Positions 1 through 11,733 of a stretch of 64,000 bases of DNA are shown in pieces. Both the position numbers and the translations under genes were made by a program. Position 1 is the stretch's first letter. Each line of letters begins with the position of its first letter. The notes beneath the pieces were generated by a model. It made no database searches. It saw nothing but the letters and a program-made list of their open reading frames with translations, and was not told the origin of the DNA. Source of the DNA: Paraburkholderia sp. UYCP14C (lineage in GTDB: Bacteria; Pseudomonadota; Gammaproteobacteria; Burkholderiales; Burkholderiaceae); NCBI RefSeq assembly GCF_004197395.1, contig NZ_SELS01000028.1, positions 1 to 64,000 of the forward strand, written 5' to 3'.

Positions 1-555
1 CACACCCTGTGCCCATCGGACTGTCCCCGCTGCCAAAACCATTGCTATCCATAATCGACGACTTTGCATAATCGGCCTTTGCGGACATTTCTGTCTCGGC
101 TCTGGAGAGGAAGCTAGTCGAGGCTTAAGACATTCGCTCAACCACCAGCCGGGAAGGTGGGCTGCGAACGGTGAGAAGCCGAGGGGGACGATAGGCTGTC
201 TCCCGGCAATGTTCTAAAAAACACCGATCGTGGCATTCCACGGCCCCATGGGTATCCGCAGGAATAGCTAATGGAGAGACGTGGCCGTCATCCGACGTCG
301 CCATATGACTACTTCGTGCTTACATGGCCCATGAGCTGAGCTATAAGCGCATTCGCGGCGAGTTGGTCTCGTATCACAACCTCGGACGCGCCGCGTTCTC
401 AAGCAGAGTCTTCCTCATGTTAGCTAGCTGATACCACAGTCGTGAGAGTTGTTGCTCGCATTTCGTTTTGGTAGGGGCGTGCTCTGGACGGCCGGTGACC
501 ATCCAGGTTTCCTTTCCCGATCTGATATGAACTGTGACAGAGCGCAACAATCAGT
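1..555. other. Gene-poor stretch at the window start
   Basis: No open reading frame of useful length with a ribosome binding site was found on either strand. Short stretches of A/T are more frequent than in the rest of the window. A 35-codon ORF from about position 323 lacks a Shine-Dalgarno sequence and has no recognisable motif. The stretch may be decayed or intergenic accessory DNA. Confidence 0.4.
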
Positions 556-1116
556 CTAGCGCCGGATCCAGTCACCAGGCACTTCGAATGTCTTGATCAC
601 TCGTGCTGGTAGGCCAGCGGCAAGGCTCCTGGCAGGAATTGCGCCGGTGACAATCGATCCGGCCGCAATGACGCTGTGGTCGCCGATAGAAGCTCCTGCC
701 AGAACCATGGAATTTGCACCGATCCAAACGTTGTTCCCGATTGATACCGATGCCTCGGTTAGCGGTTCATCCGGGCATACCTGATGGAAGTGAGTGTCGT
801 AGATATAAACCATGTCTGCCACCTTGACGGAGTGGCCGATTTTGATCGACTTCACGGCACATAAAACGACACCGTCGTTGAATAATGCGTTGTCGCCCAC
901 CTCCAGCACTGCATCTTTGAGGACGGTGAATTGCTGTCGAAGACGAAAGGAGCGAAAGCAACAATTCTTTCCAAGCCTGACGTGCCCTTCGCCTAAGAAA
1001 TCAGGAAAGTATCCGTTGATTATGGGGCGTCCGGCACATTGGATGTTCCGCGGTCTTACAAGCGAATAGAGACACCCCTTGAGACGGGATCTATTCATAA
1101 TATTACTGAGGTCCAT
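556..1116 (-). CDS. Hexapeptide-repeat (left-handed beta helix) O-acetyltransferase
   Basis: This 186-residue protein has the imperfect hexapeptide turns of the LbH acetyltransferase superfamily from about residue 60 to 170 (for example VSIGNNVWIGANSMVLAGASIG). The motif YDTHFHQV near residue 107 carries the histidine expected to activate the acceptor hydroxyl. Members of this family use acetyl-CoA to acetylate sugars, exopolysaccharide repeats or antibiotics. The start is supported by AGGAG eight bases upstream of the ATG. It has no glycan-synthesis neighbours inside the window, so the substrate cannot be named. The surrounding DNA is less GC-rich than the rest, which suggests an accessory gene or the end of a polysaccharide locus lying outside the window. 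Confidence 0.8.
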   Translation of the reverse strand: MDLSNIMNRSRLKGCLYSLVRPRNIQCAGRPIINGYFPDFLGEGHVRLGKNCCFRSFRLRQQFTVLKDAVLEVGDNALFNDGVVLCAVKSIKIGHSVKVADMVYIYDTHFHQVCPDEPLTEASVSIGNNVWIGANSMVLAGASIGDHSVIAAGSIVTGAIPARSLAAGLPARVIKTFEVPGDWIRR

Positions 1117-1603
1117 TTCTTCTACTCCTCGGAGTAATGCCTCAACAATAAGGATTGGCTATGACAAATCGAGCCCTCGATGGTCGGGTCAGGGACGCAC
1201 TCCGCGCAGGCACAGACAGTTCGCAGTACTGAAACTGGTGGTTCGGCCTACCATAGGTGGGACAGGTGAGTATATCAGTGCTTCCGGGCGGTTGATATGC
1301 CGGCGAGGGGCCAAGACATATTCCAGATGGGAACGCGTTCGTTTCAATTCACCTGCTGTTGGCCGGGCCACTCAGTTAACCGCCGTTGAACCCAGACAGC
1401 GCGACCGGCAGTTGAGGGTCGGCTACGGCCTGTTGGCATCTGGAACCGGCCACAACTTCGGCGCGGCGATAGGCATGTCGCGCGTTCTCTGACGCACACG
1501 AGCAACCGTCGTGGCGCAGCTAGACAGCTACGAGCAAGCACTTGATTTTTTGATGTGCGGCGTCGCAATCACCATGGCGCTCTACGCCACGCGAGCCCCG
1601 CTA
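1117..1603. other. Intergenic stretch without a supported gene
   Basis: Overlapping ORFs exist on both strands (for example 1079-1492 on plus), but none has a ribosome binding site, family motif or consistent codon use. The stretch separates the acetyltransferase from the LysR regulator and must hold the acetyltransferase promoter. I see nothing else in it. Confidence 0.4.
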
Positions 1604-2518
1604 CTAATGCGAAGGCGGCAGATAGGTCATGTGCTCTTCGTCGTACAGCGCGTAGATCAGTTCGAGCATGCGCTGGATGTCGGCCGATTCATCGAGCATG
1701 CGCATGCTCATGATGATCGGCGACACAAGGTTCTGATCGTCGAGGTCTTTGTAGGCGACGTCGCCGCGCTGCAAGCCGTACACGCTCGCCGGCACGATCG
1801 AGATGCCTTCGCCCGCGCCGACGAGGCCGAGCGCGATCTGCAATTCGCGTGTTTCGTGGAGCCGGTGCGGCTTCAGGCCGCGATCGTGAAACGCGGCGAG
1901 CACCTGGTCCGCGTAACTGGGCCGCGGCGCCTTCGGAAAGATGATCAGCGTTTCGCCGGTCAGGTCGTGCAGCGACAGCACCGGCTTCGCGTCGATCAGC
2001 GGATGGCCGGTCGGCAGCGCGACGATCATCCGCTCCTCGCGCAGCACGACGCGCTTGATGCTCGGGTCTTCGTGACGAATCCGGCCGAAGCCGACGTCGA
2101 TACGGCCCTCCTTGAGCGCCTTGATCTGATCCATCGTCGACATCTCGTGCAGGCTCAGCTCGACGGTGCTGTTCTCGGTGCGAAAGCGGCGGATGATTTT
2201 CGGCAGCATGCCGTACAGCGTCGAGCCGACAAAGCCCACCGACAAACTGCGCTCGATCTTGCCGACGCGCCGCGTCATCGCCTCGATTTCCGTGGTCTGT
2301 GCGAGCAGTTGCACCGCATGCGAATAGAAGAAGCGGCCGGCCTCGGTCAGCTTCAGCGGCCGCGAGTCGCGCTCGAACAGTTGCACGCCGAGCAGGTCCT
2401 CGAGCTGCTGGATCTGACGGCTGAGCGGCGGCTGCGCAATGTGCAGACGTTTGGCGGCCTTGGTGACGTTGCATTCCTCGGCGACGGCCACGAAGTAGCG
2501 CAGATGGCGCAGTTCCAT
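1604..2518 (-). CDS. LysR-type regulator of benzoate/catechol genes (CatR/BenM-like)
   Basis: The 304-residue protein starts MELRHLRYFVAVAEE and has the LysR winged helix-turn-helix in residues 1-60, followed by a two-lobed effector domain. The segment with AKRLHIAQPPLSRQIQQLE is typical of the CatM/BenM/CatR subgroup, which senses cis,cis-muconate or benzoate and activates ben and cat operons. It is divergent from benABCDE, and an ATAC-N7-GTAT site, the known recognition pattern of this subgroup, begins five bases upstream of its start codon. This suggests that it represses itself and activates ben. Which inducer it binds cannot be told from the sequence. The family call is firm; the target is strongly suggested by context. 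Confidence 0.9.
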   Translation of the reverse strand: MELRHLRYFVAVAEECNVTKAAKRLHIAQPPLSRQIQQLEDLLGVQLFERDSRPLKLTEAGRFFYSHAVQLLAQTTEIEAMTRRVGKIERSLSVGFVGSTLYGMLPKIIRRFRTENSTVELSLHEMSTMDQIKALKEGRIDVGFGRIRHEDPSIKRVVLREERMIVALPTGHPLIDAKPVLSLHDLTGETLIIFPKAPRPSYADQVLAAFHDRGLKPHRLHETRELQIALGLVGAGEGISIVPASVYGLQRGDVAYKDLDDQNLVSPIIMSMRMLDESADIQRMLELIYALYDEEHMTYLPPSH

Positions 2519-2522
2519 AGAA

Positions 2523-2548
2523 ATACCTTTTGAGTATCGTCGCGATAC
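2523..2548. promoter_or_regulatory. BenM/CatR-type operator, ATAC-N7-GTAT-N7-ATAC
   Basis: ATAC at 2523-2526 and GTAT at 2534-2537 are separated by exactly seven bases, and a second N7 spacing leads to ATAC at 2545-2548. ATAC-N7-GTAT is the published site-1 pattern for BenM and CatM. The overlap with the regulator's own promoter region predicts autoregulation. Confidence 0.7.
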
Positions 2549-2617
2549 TAAATCAGTGTTGGACGATGCGAACGGCGTGGAACTATCCTTCAGTTACCGT
2601 AGACGCCCCGCAAAATT

Positions 2618-2632
2618 ATACCTCCCGAGCAT
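2618..2632. promoter_or_regulatory. Secondary BenM/CatR-type half-matching site
   Basis: ATAC at 2618-2621 is followed after seven bases by GCAT, one base off the GTAT half site. BenM-type promoters carry such a weaker second site between site 1 and the ben promoter, where the tetramer moves on effector binding. The match is short, so it is only suggestive. Confidence 0.45.
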
Positions 2633-2734
2633 TGATAACTCGGCCCGGTCTGAAGCGTCGGTCGGCCCCCGGAGACGGCGCAGGCAAATCCTCGCGCATG
2701 GGATCCAAGACCTAGAAAGAGTTCAGGAGCAGCA

Positions 2735-2878
2735 ATGAGACATGCTGAAATCGCAACCCCGATCAAAGGGTTGTCCACCGATGCCCTGCCACCCGCGGCC
2801 GATGCGCGCGGGCAATCCCTCAGGCACCAGGTCCTGCATTCCATGCCGAAGGTCGAGCGCTTACGCGCCACGGCCTGA
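2735..2878 (+). CDS. Small ORF of 47 codons in the benA leader
   Basis: This short ORF begins MRHAEIATPIKG and ends RLRATA. An AGGAG lies six bases before its ATG, a better ribosome site than most spurious ORFs have. It sits between the divergent regulator and benA, on the benA strand, and its stop is nine bases before a GC-rich hairpin. No known family was recognised. It could be a leader peptide for translational control of ben, a small protein, or chance. There is no obvious run of rare or repeated codons of the kind seen in classical attenuator leaders. Confidence 0.35.
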   Translation: MRHAEIATPIKGLSTDALPPAADARGQSLRHQVLHSMPKVERLRATA

Positions 2879-2887
2879 CGCCATACC

Positions 2888-2904
2888 GGAGGCGCACCGC
2901 CTCC
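2888..2904 (+). other. Hairpin in the benA leader
   Basis: GGAGGCG and CGCCTCC form a perfect seven-base-pair stem around a CAC loop, nine bases after the small leader ORF and 107 bases before benA. No T tract follows, so it is not an ordinary intrinsic terminator. It could protect the 5' end of the ben transcript or act with the leader ORF. Confidence 0.35.
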
Positions 2905-3011
2905 ACTCCCCGACGTAAAAGACCAACCGGCCAGCCGGCCTCCCGGCAGGCAGGCCGCTCCCTATACGCGTGCATCGCACGCATACCGACAGTCCGAATC
3001 AGGAGACCCGC

Positions 3012-4375
3012 ATGATTCCGATCTACCCGGATCACACTCCGCAACTGAAGAATATCGACGACTTCCTCGTGGAAGACCGTGAGAGCGGCGATTACCGCCT
3101 GCATCGCAGCGCGTTCACCGACGAGCGGCTGTTCGAACTCGAAATGCAGCACATTTTCGAGGGCAACTGGATTTACCTGGCCCACGAAAGCCAGATTCCG
3201 AACAACAACGATTACTTCACGACCTACATGGGCCGTCAGCCGGTCGTGATCGCGCGCAATCGTCAGGGCGAGCTGAACGCGTTCATCAACTCGTGCACGC
3301 ACCGCGGCGCGATGCTGTGCCGTCACAAGCGCGGCAACAAGGCGACCTATACGTGCCCGTTCCACGGCTGGACCTTCAACAACAGCGGCAAGCTGCTGAA
3401 GGTCAAAGACCCCGCGGACGCGGGCTATCCCGACTGCTTCAACAAGGAAGGCTCGCACGACCTGAAGAAGCTCGCGCGCTTCGGCAACTATCGCGGCTTC
3501 CTGTTCGGCAGCCTGAGCGATGACGTGCCGCCGCTCGAGACCTTCCTCGGCGAGGCTGCACGCATCATCGACATGATCGTCGACCAGTCGGAAGAGGGCC
3601 TCGAAGTGCTGCGCGGTTCGTCGACCTATACGTACGAAGGCAACTGGAAGCTGACCGCCGAAAACGGCGCGGACGGCTATCACGTGTCGGCGGTGCACTG
3701 GAACTACGCGGCGACGACCAATCATCGCAAGGAAGAGAACGCCCGCGAAGACAAGATCCGCGCGATGGATGCCGGCAGCTGGGGCCGTCAGGGCGGCGGC
3801 TTCTACGCGTTCGAGCACGGCCACATGCTGCTGTGGACGCGCTGGGCGAATCCGGAAGACCGTCCGAACTTCAGCCGCCGCGACGAATTCGCCGCGCGCT
3901 GCGGCACCGAGCGCGCGGACTGGATGATCCAGAACTCGCGCAACCTGTGCCTCTATCCGAACGTGTATCTGATGGACCAGTTTGGCTCGCAGATTCGCGT
4001 GCTGCGGCCGCTGTCGGTCAACAAGACCGAAGTGACGATCTACTGCATCGCGCCGAAGGGCGAATCCGACGAAGCGCGCTCGCGCCGCATCCGTCAGTAC
4101 GAGGACTTCTTCAACGTGAGCGGCATGGCCACCCCCGACGACCTCGAGGAATTCCGCGCCTGCCAGCTGGGCTACGCGGGTCGCGCGGTCGAATGGAACG
4201 ACATGTGCCGCGGTTCGAAGCACTGGATCGACGGCGCGGACGAAGCGGCGCAAAAGATCGGCCTCAACCCGGTGATGAGCGGCGTGAAGACCGAGGACGA
4301 AGGCTTGTACACGGTGCAGCACCGCTACTGGATCGACACGATGAAAAAGGCGCTGACCGCGCCGGGGAGCCGCGC

Positions 4376-4379
<4 letters not shown>
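3012..4379 (+). CDS. benA: Benzoate 1,2-dioxygenase, large (alpha) subunit
   Basis: This 455-residue protein is the catalytic subunit of the ring-hydroxylating oxygenase that turns benzoate into its cis-1,2-dihydrodiol carboxylate. A Rieske centre is seen around residues 95-120 ([14 protein letters not shown] then CPFHGWTF, giving Cys-His and Cys-His pairs). The mononuclear iron site is shown by [16 protein letters not shown], with the bridging Asp and two His. The ATG at 3012 is preferred over one 42 bases upstream because AGGAG sits seven bases before it and the product then matches BenA length. Its stop overlaps the benB start in ATGA, so the two subunits are translationally coupled. Confidence 0.96.
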
Positions 4380-6703
<2,324 letters not shown>

Positions 6704-6832
6704 CGAGTCGCGGGTGCCGCGTGATGCCGATAGGCCGCGCGGCGATTGTCCTTCATACTGTCGGCCTCGAATGATTCCGCTGTCTGACGGTGGCCTGCTT
6801 CAAGCGCAGCGCCGCCTTGACCCACATCGACG

Positions 6833-8050
6833 ATGAATCCCACCCCTAGCCAGGCGCCGACCACCCGCGCCGTTGCGGCCGACTGGTCCGTGTCCGCCAT
6901 CGTGGCCGGCTTTCTGGCCGTGCTGATTTCGTACGCGGGCCCGCTCGTGATCTTCTTCCAGGCGGCGCAAGCGGCCCACATGCCCAACGAGATGGTCGCG
7001 TCGTGGGTGTGGGGTATTTCGATCGGCGCGGCCGTCTCCGGCATCTTCGCGAGCTGGAAGCTGAAAGTGCCGGTCGTGACCGCTTGGTCCGCGCCCGGCA
7101 CCGCGCTGCTGGTCGGACTGTTTCCCGCGCTGACGCTGCATCAGGCGGTGGGCGCGTACCTCACCGCGGCCGTGATCATTCTGCTGATCGGCGTATCGGG
7201 CTATTTCGACCGCATGGTGCGCAGCATTCCGAAGGGCATCGCCTGCGGGATGATGGCCGGCATCCTGCTGCAGTTCGGCACGCATGCGTTCAAGGCGGCG
7301 GCGTCGATGCCGGCGTTGGCGTTCGGCATGATCGGCGCGTACATCGTGTTCAGGCGTTTGCTGCCGCGCTATTGCATCGTGCTGGTGCTGCTGACGGGCA
7401 CGGTGCTCGCCATCGCGCTCGGCGCCGCGCATCTGGGCGCGCTGCCGCTGCAAGTGACGCGGCCGATCTTCATCAAACCCGAATGGACGCTGAGTTCGAC
7501 GCTGAGCCTTGCGTTGCCGCTCGTCGTCGTCAGTCTGACCGGGCAGTTCCTGCCGGGCATGGCGATTCTGCGCGTGTCCGGCTATCACACGCCGGCCCGG
7601 CCGATCATCACCGCGACGAGCATCGCGTCGATCGGCGTGGCGTTTTTCGGCGGCATCACGATCGTGATCGCCGCGATCACGGCGGCGCTGTGCACCGGCA
7701 AGGATGCGCACGACGATCCGGACAAGCGCTATATCGCGGGCATTGCGAACGGCGTGTTCTATCTGATCGGCGGCACGTTCGCCGGGGCGATCGTCGCGCT
7801 GTTCACGATGCTGCCGAAGGAATTCGTCGCGATTCTGGCGGGCCTCGCGTTGATCGGTGCGATCACCTCGAACGTGATGGGCGCGATCCAGGACGAAGAC
7901 CATCGCGAGGCCTCGGTCATCACGTTTCTGGCGACTGCGTCCGGGATGACGTTCCTCGGGCTCGGCTCCGCGTTCTGGGGCATCGTGATCGGCTCGTTCG
8001 CGTACCTCGTGCTGAACAAGGTGATGCGCGAGACGCCTGCGAACCGATAA
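6833..8050 (+). CDS. benE: Benzoate/proton symporter, BenE family
   Basis: The 405-residue, strongly hydrophobic protein has about eleven or twelve predicted membrane helices and belongs to the BenE family (for example VVTAWSAPGTALLVG and GYFDRMVRSIPKGIACGMM). These inner-membrane carriers import benzoate with protons. It follows benD by 129 bases on the same strand and is likely cotranscribed or read from a nearby promoter. No strong Shine-Dalgarno sequence precedes the ATG. Its end faces the end of the exporter operon with only 12 bases between. Confidence 0.92.
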   Translation: MNPTPSQAPTTRAVAADWSVSAIVAGFLAVLISYAGPLVIFFQAAQAAHMPNEMVASWVWGISIGAAVSGIFASWKLKVPVVTAWSAPGTALLVGLFPALTLHQAVGAYLTAAVIILLIGVSGYFDRMVRSIPKGIACGMMAGILLQFGTHAFKAAASMPALAFGMIGAYIVFRRLLPRYCIVLVLLTGTVLAIALGAAHLGALPLQVTRPIFIKPEWTLSSTLSLALPLVVVSLTGQFLPGMAILRVSGYHTPARPIITATSIASIGVAFFGGITIVIAAITAALCTGKDAHDDPDKRYIAGIANGVFYLIGGTFAGAIVALFTMLPKEFVAILAGLALIGAITSNVMGAIQDEDHREASVITFLATASGMTFLGLGSAFWGIVIGSFAYLVLNKVMRETPANR

Positions 8051-8062
8051 CGAATCGCTCAC

Positions 8063-9589
8063 TCAAGGCCGCGCGCCGAGCGCCTGATACAGCGCGGCGG
8101 TATCGGCATAACGCTGCGCCGCGGCTTTGGTGCGATCGAGTCCGGTCTGCAATTCCTGACGCTGCGTATCGAGCAGCGACAATTGACTGATCCCGCCCGC
8201 CGCGTAGCGCTGGCTCGCGATGCCGGCGCTATGTTGCGCGCTGCGTTGAGCGGCGTCTAGCGCCTGCAACGCGACGGCGTCCTGATCGAGCGCGCGCAGC
8301 GCGTCGGCGACCTGTTGCAGTCCCTGCAGCACGGTTTGCCTGTACACCGCGAGCGCGGCCTGGTAGGCCGCCTCGGACGAACGCTTGCGCGCCAGCAGCT
8401 CACCGCCATGAAACAGCGGCTGCGTGAGACCCGCACCGAAACTCCACACGTTGAAGCCCGTCGGCAGGTCGGACAGATTGATCCGTTCGGTCGACGCGCT
8501 GCCCGACAGCGTGATGCGCGGATACAGATTCGCGGTCGCGACGCCGATGTTCGCGCTCGCCTGATGCAACAGCGCTTCGGACGCGCGGATATCGGGCCGC
8601 TGCTGCGCGAGCGTGGACGGCAAGGTCAGCGGCAGGTCGGCGGGTAGCACGAGCGTATCGAGGTCGAGCGCGGCGAGCTCGGGCATGGCGCTCGATTCCG
8701 CCGGTGCGCGACCCAGATAGATCGCGAGTTGATGATCGGTCTGCGCGAGCTGCGTGCGCAGCGGCGGCAACGTCGCGCGGGTTTGCTGCACCAGCGTGCG
8801 CTGGCTCAGCAGATCGACCTCGGAGATGCCGCCCGCGTGAAAGCGCTGTTCGGCGATATCGAGCTGCTGCATCTGGTTCGCGAGCAGCGCTTCGGTGAGC
8901 GCGATCTGACGCGCAAGCGACGCGCGTCGGATCGCGGCCGTCACGACGTTGCCCGCGACCGTCAAACGCGCGGCTTCGAGTTCGTATTGCTGATAGTCGA
9001 CCTGCGCGGCCACCGCTTCGAGCGCGCGGCGATTCGCGCCGAACAGATCGAGGGTGTACGACACCGCGACCTGTGCGCTGTACAGCGTGAACGGAGCAAA
9101 CGGGTGGCCTTGCGCCAGCTGTCCGAAGCCAAGCGCTTCAGGGTCGATTTGCGCGCGCGTGGCCGACAGGTTCGCATCCACCTGTGGCCACAGCGTGCCG
9201 CCCGCCTGCGCGCGATAGTCCTGTTGCGCCTGGTCGAGTTTCGCGCGGGCTTGCGCGAGGGTCGGGCTGTCGTCGAGCGCCTGTTGCACGAGCGCGTTCA
9301 GCACCGGCGATCCGAACGCACGCCACCAGCCGTCGCCGGGTACGTCGGTCGGCGCAAAGTGTTGCGCGGCGCCGCCGGGACCATCGGCCGCGACGGTGCT
9401 TGCCGCCAGCGGCGCGGCGGTATAGCTCGACACGCTGGTCACGTCGGGTCGATGAAAATCCGGACCGACCGTGCACGCGCACAATGCCGCGCTTGCGCAG
9501 AATGCGGCGAGCCGACGCGTGGCGGATCGCTCGGACCAGCAAGCCGCGCGATGAACAGCCACGTCACGAAAGCGAGGAGCGGAACACAT
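8063..9589 (-). CDS. Outer-membrane efflux lipoprotein (NodT/OprM family)
   Basis: The 508-residue protein is the outer-membrane channel of the exporter encoded upstream. A signal peptide ends in a lipobox (LCAC, lipidated Cys near residue 39), followed by TVGPDFHRPD, the usual NodT start. Two repeats of the OEP domain follow; SEVDLLSQRT and PLFHGGELLARKRSSEAAY are typical. It would trimerise and form a tunnel across the outer membrane and periplasm. It is the last gene of the tetR-hlyD-ATPase-permease-OMF series and starts 12 bases after the permease ends. Confidence 0.92.
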   Translation of the reverse strand: MCSAPRFRDVAVHRAACWSERSATRRLAAFCASAALCACTVGPDFHRPDVTSVSSYTAAPLAASTVAADGPGGAAQHFAPTDVPGDGWWRAFGSPVLNALVQQALDDSPTLAQARAKLDQAQQDYRAQAGGTLWPQVDANLSATRAQIDPEALGFGQLAQGHPFAPFTLYSAQVAVSYTLDLFGANRRALEAVAAQVDYQQYELEAARLTVAGNVVTAAIRRASLARQIALTEALLANQMQQLDIAEQRFHAGGISEVDLLSQRTLVQQTRATLPPLRTQLAQTDHQLAIYLGRAPAESSAMPELAALDLDTLVLPADLPLTLPSTLAQQRPDIRASEALLHQASANIGVATANLYPRITLSGSASTERINLSDLPTGFNVWSFGAGLTQPLFHGGELLARKRSSEAAYQAALAVYRQTVLQGLQQVADALRALDQDAVALQALDAAQRSAQHSAGIASQRYAAGGISQLSLLDTQRQELQTGLDRTKAAAQRYADTAALYQALGARP

Positions 9590-9601
9590 TGCAGGCCTTC
9601 C

Positions 9602-10753
9602 TCAATCGAGCGTGCGTCGATAGAACTTCACGGCGACACCCATCACGACGAACAGAAAGATCAGCAGCGGCCACACATGCGGCCACATGTCCACCCAACC
9701 GACGCCCTTGAGCAGAATGCCGCGCACGAGCCGGTTGAAGTAGGTGAGCGGCAACAGGTTGCCGATGTACTGCGCCCACTTCGGCATACCCGCGAACGGG
9801 AACATGAAACCCGACAGCAGGATGTTGGGCAGAAAATAGAACATCGTCAGCTGCATGGCCTGCAGCTGGTTCTGCGCGAGCGACGACAGCGTAATGCCGA
9901 TCGTCAGATTGGCCGCGACGAACAGCAGCGCGGACAGATACAGCGCGATCAGACTGCCTTCGAACGGCACATTGAACACGAAGCGCGCCGCCGCGAGAAT
10001 GATGCTGACCTGCACCAGGCCGATCGCCACATAAGGCACGATCTTGCCGGTCATCACTTCGAGCGGCAGCACCGGGGTGGCGAGCAGATTTTCCATCGTG
10101 CCGCGCTCGCGTTCGCGCGTGATCGCGAGGCCGGTCATCATCACCATCGTCATCGTCAGGATCACGCCCATCAGGCCGGGCACCACGTTGTACTGGGTGA
10201 TGCTTTCGGGGTTGTAGAGCCGGTGCAATTGAACATCGAAAGCCGTGGGGCCGACCGCGAGCGACGACAGCGCGCCCGTGAGGTCCTTCTGCAACACCGA
10301 CTGCGTGATCGACGGCAGCGCCCCGAGCGCGGTGCCCACCGCCATGGGGTCGGTTGCGTCGGCTTCGACGAGCAGCGATGGCCGCGCGCCCTTCGCCAGT
10401 TCGCGCGTGAAGCCGACAGGGATATTCAGCACGAACAGCACTTTGCCCTGCGCGAGCGCGCGGCGGCCGGACTCTTCATCGGGCAACGTCGACACGATGT
10501 CGAAGTAATCGGAGTTGCGCATCGCCATCACGAAGCTGCGCGTGAACTCGCTGTGATCGGCGGCGATGACGGCGGTCGGCAGATGCTTCGGGTCGGTATT
10601 GATCGCGAAGCCGAACAGCGCCATCTGCATGATCGGCAGCACGATCATCATCGCAAACGTGATGCGGTCGCGCTTCAGTTGCAGAAACTCCTTGCGCACG
10701 ATGCTCCACCAACGCATCAGCGAAAAGCGTGGAAGGCGGCGCGCGGAATTCAT
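9602..10753 (-). CDS. ABC-2 type exporter permease
   Basis: The 383-residue inner-membrane protein has an N-terminal helix (RDRITFAMMIVLPIMQMALFG), a large periplasmic domain, and five C-terminal helices including GFMFPFAGMPKWAQYIGNLL, the pattern of YhhJ/YbhS-type permeases. The start chosen (MNSARRLPRF) overlaps the stop of the ATPase gene in ATGA; an ORF extension 264 bases upstream is only the shadow of that gene. Only one permease is present, whereas the related E. coli ybhFSR system has two, so a homodimer is expected. Substrate unknown, perhaps drugs or aromatic acids. Confidence 0.9.
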   Translation of the reverse strand: MNSARRLPRFSLMRWWSIVRKEFLQLKRDRITFAMMIVLPIMQMALFGFAINTDPKHLPTAVIAADHSEFTRSFVMAMRNSDYFDIVSTLPDEESGRRALAQGKVLFVLNIPVGFTRELAKGARPSLLVEADATDPMAVGTALGALPSITQSVLQKDLTGALSSLAVGPTAFDVQLHRLYNPESITQYNVVPGLMGVILTMTMVMMTGLAITRERERGTMENLLATPVLPLEVMTGKIVPYVAIGLVQVSIILAAARFVFNVPFEGSLIALYLSALLFVAANLTIGITLSSLAQNQLQAMQLTMFYFLPNILLSGFMFPFAGMPKWAQYIGNLLPLTYFNRLVRGILLKGVGWVDMWPHVWPLLIFLFVVMGVAVKFYRRTLD

Positions 10754-11733
10754 GATGCCTGCTTCGCCGAAGGAGTTGCGTAATTGTCGGTCGAGCGGTT
10801 CATCATGAAGATGAACACGTCCTCGAGGCCGGTTTCCTGTGGTTCGATCCGCAGCGTTGGATCCGAATGACCGAGTTGGTCGATCGTCGCGTGCAGTTCG
10901 GGCGTGTCCGGACCGCTGACATGCAGCGACGAACCGAACGCCACCGTCTGCTCGACACCGGGCGAGCGGCGCAGCCGGTCGCCGAGCTGGACCAGGTTCT
11001 GGCCGTACACGGCCCACGTCACGAGCCCTTGCGGGTCGATCACCTGTTTCGACGTGCCCTGCGCGAGCAGCTTGCCGTACGCGATATAGGCAAGCTTGTG
11101 GCAGCGTTCCGCTTCGTCCATATAGTGCGTGCTGACGAGCACCGAGATGCCGCGCGCCGCGAGGCGGTGCAACTCTTCCCAGAAGTCGCGGCGCGCGCTC
11201 GGATCAACACCCGCGGTGGGTTCGTCGAGCAGCAGCAGTTCCGGCTCGTGCAGCATGCACGCGGCCAGTGCCAGACGCTGCTTCCATCCGCCCGACAACG
11301 CGCCGGCCAGTTGTTTCGCACGGCTTTGCAGGCCAAGCTGTTCGAGCGCGCGGTCGACCGCCTCGCGGCGGTTCTTCATCTCGTAGATGCGCGCGACGAA
11401 GTCGAGGTTTTCGCGGATGGTCAGATCTTCCCAATAGGAGAAGCGCTGCGTCATATAGCCGGTGCGCCGCTTGATCTGCGCGCTGTCCTGCACGATGTCG
11501 TAGCCCAGACACGTTCCGCTGCCGGAGTCTGGCGTCAGCAGTCCGCACATCATGCGGATGCAGGTGGTCTTGCCGCTGCCGTTCGGACCGAGGAACCCGA
11601 AAATCTCGCCGCGTCGCACCTGCATCGTGACGTCGTTGACGACGTGCTTCGTGCCGAAATGCTTGTTCAGCCCGTGCACGTCGATCGCGTACACGGGATC
11701 GCTGGCGTGGCCGGCGGGCGTGGGCGCACTCAT
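10750..11733 (-). CDS. ABC exporter ATP-binding protein
   Basis: The 327-residue ATPase has Walker A GPNGSGKTT (residues 49-57), the Q-loop in YMTQRFSYWEDLT, signature LSGGWKQRLA (146-155) and Walker B LLLLDEPTAGVD with switch His in STHYMDE. It matches the multidrug ABC subfamily with a C-terminal extension. The start overlaps the stop of the membrane fusion gene (ATGA), and its stop overlaps the permease start, so all three are translationally coupled. It powers the permease at the cytoplasmic face. Confidence 0.93.
   Translation of the reverse strand: MSAPTPAGHASDPVYAIDVHGLNKHFGTKHVVNDVTMQVRRGEIFGFLGPNGSGKTTCIRMMCGLLTPDSGSGTCLGYDIVQDSAQIKRRTGYMTQRFSYWEDLTIRENLDFVARIYEMKNRREAVDRALEQLGLQSRAKQLAGALSGGWKQRLALAACMLHEPELLLLDEPTAGVDPSARRDFWEELHRLAARGISVLVSTHYMDEAERCHKLAYIAYGKLLAQGTSKQVIDPQGLVTWAVYGQNLVQLGDRLRRSPGVEQTVAFGSSLHVSGPDTPELHATIDQLGHSDPTLRIEPQETGLEDVFIFMMNRSTDNYATPSAKQAS

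Noticed and set aside
1511-2533. A 340-codon plus-strand ORF opposite the LysR gene
   Set aside because: It is the antisense shadow of the LysR gene in GC-rich DNA, has no ribosome site and reads as low-complexity Arg/His/Asp sequence.
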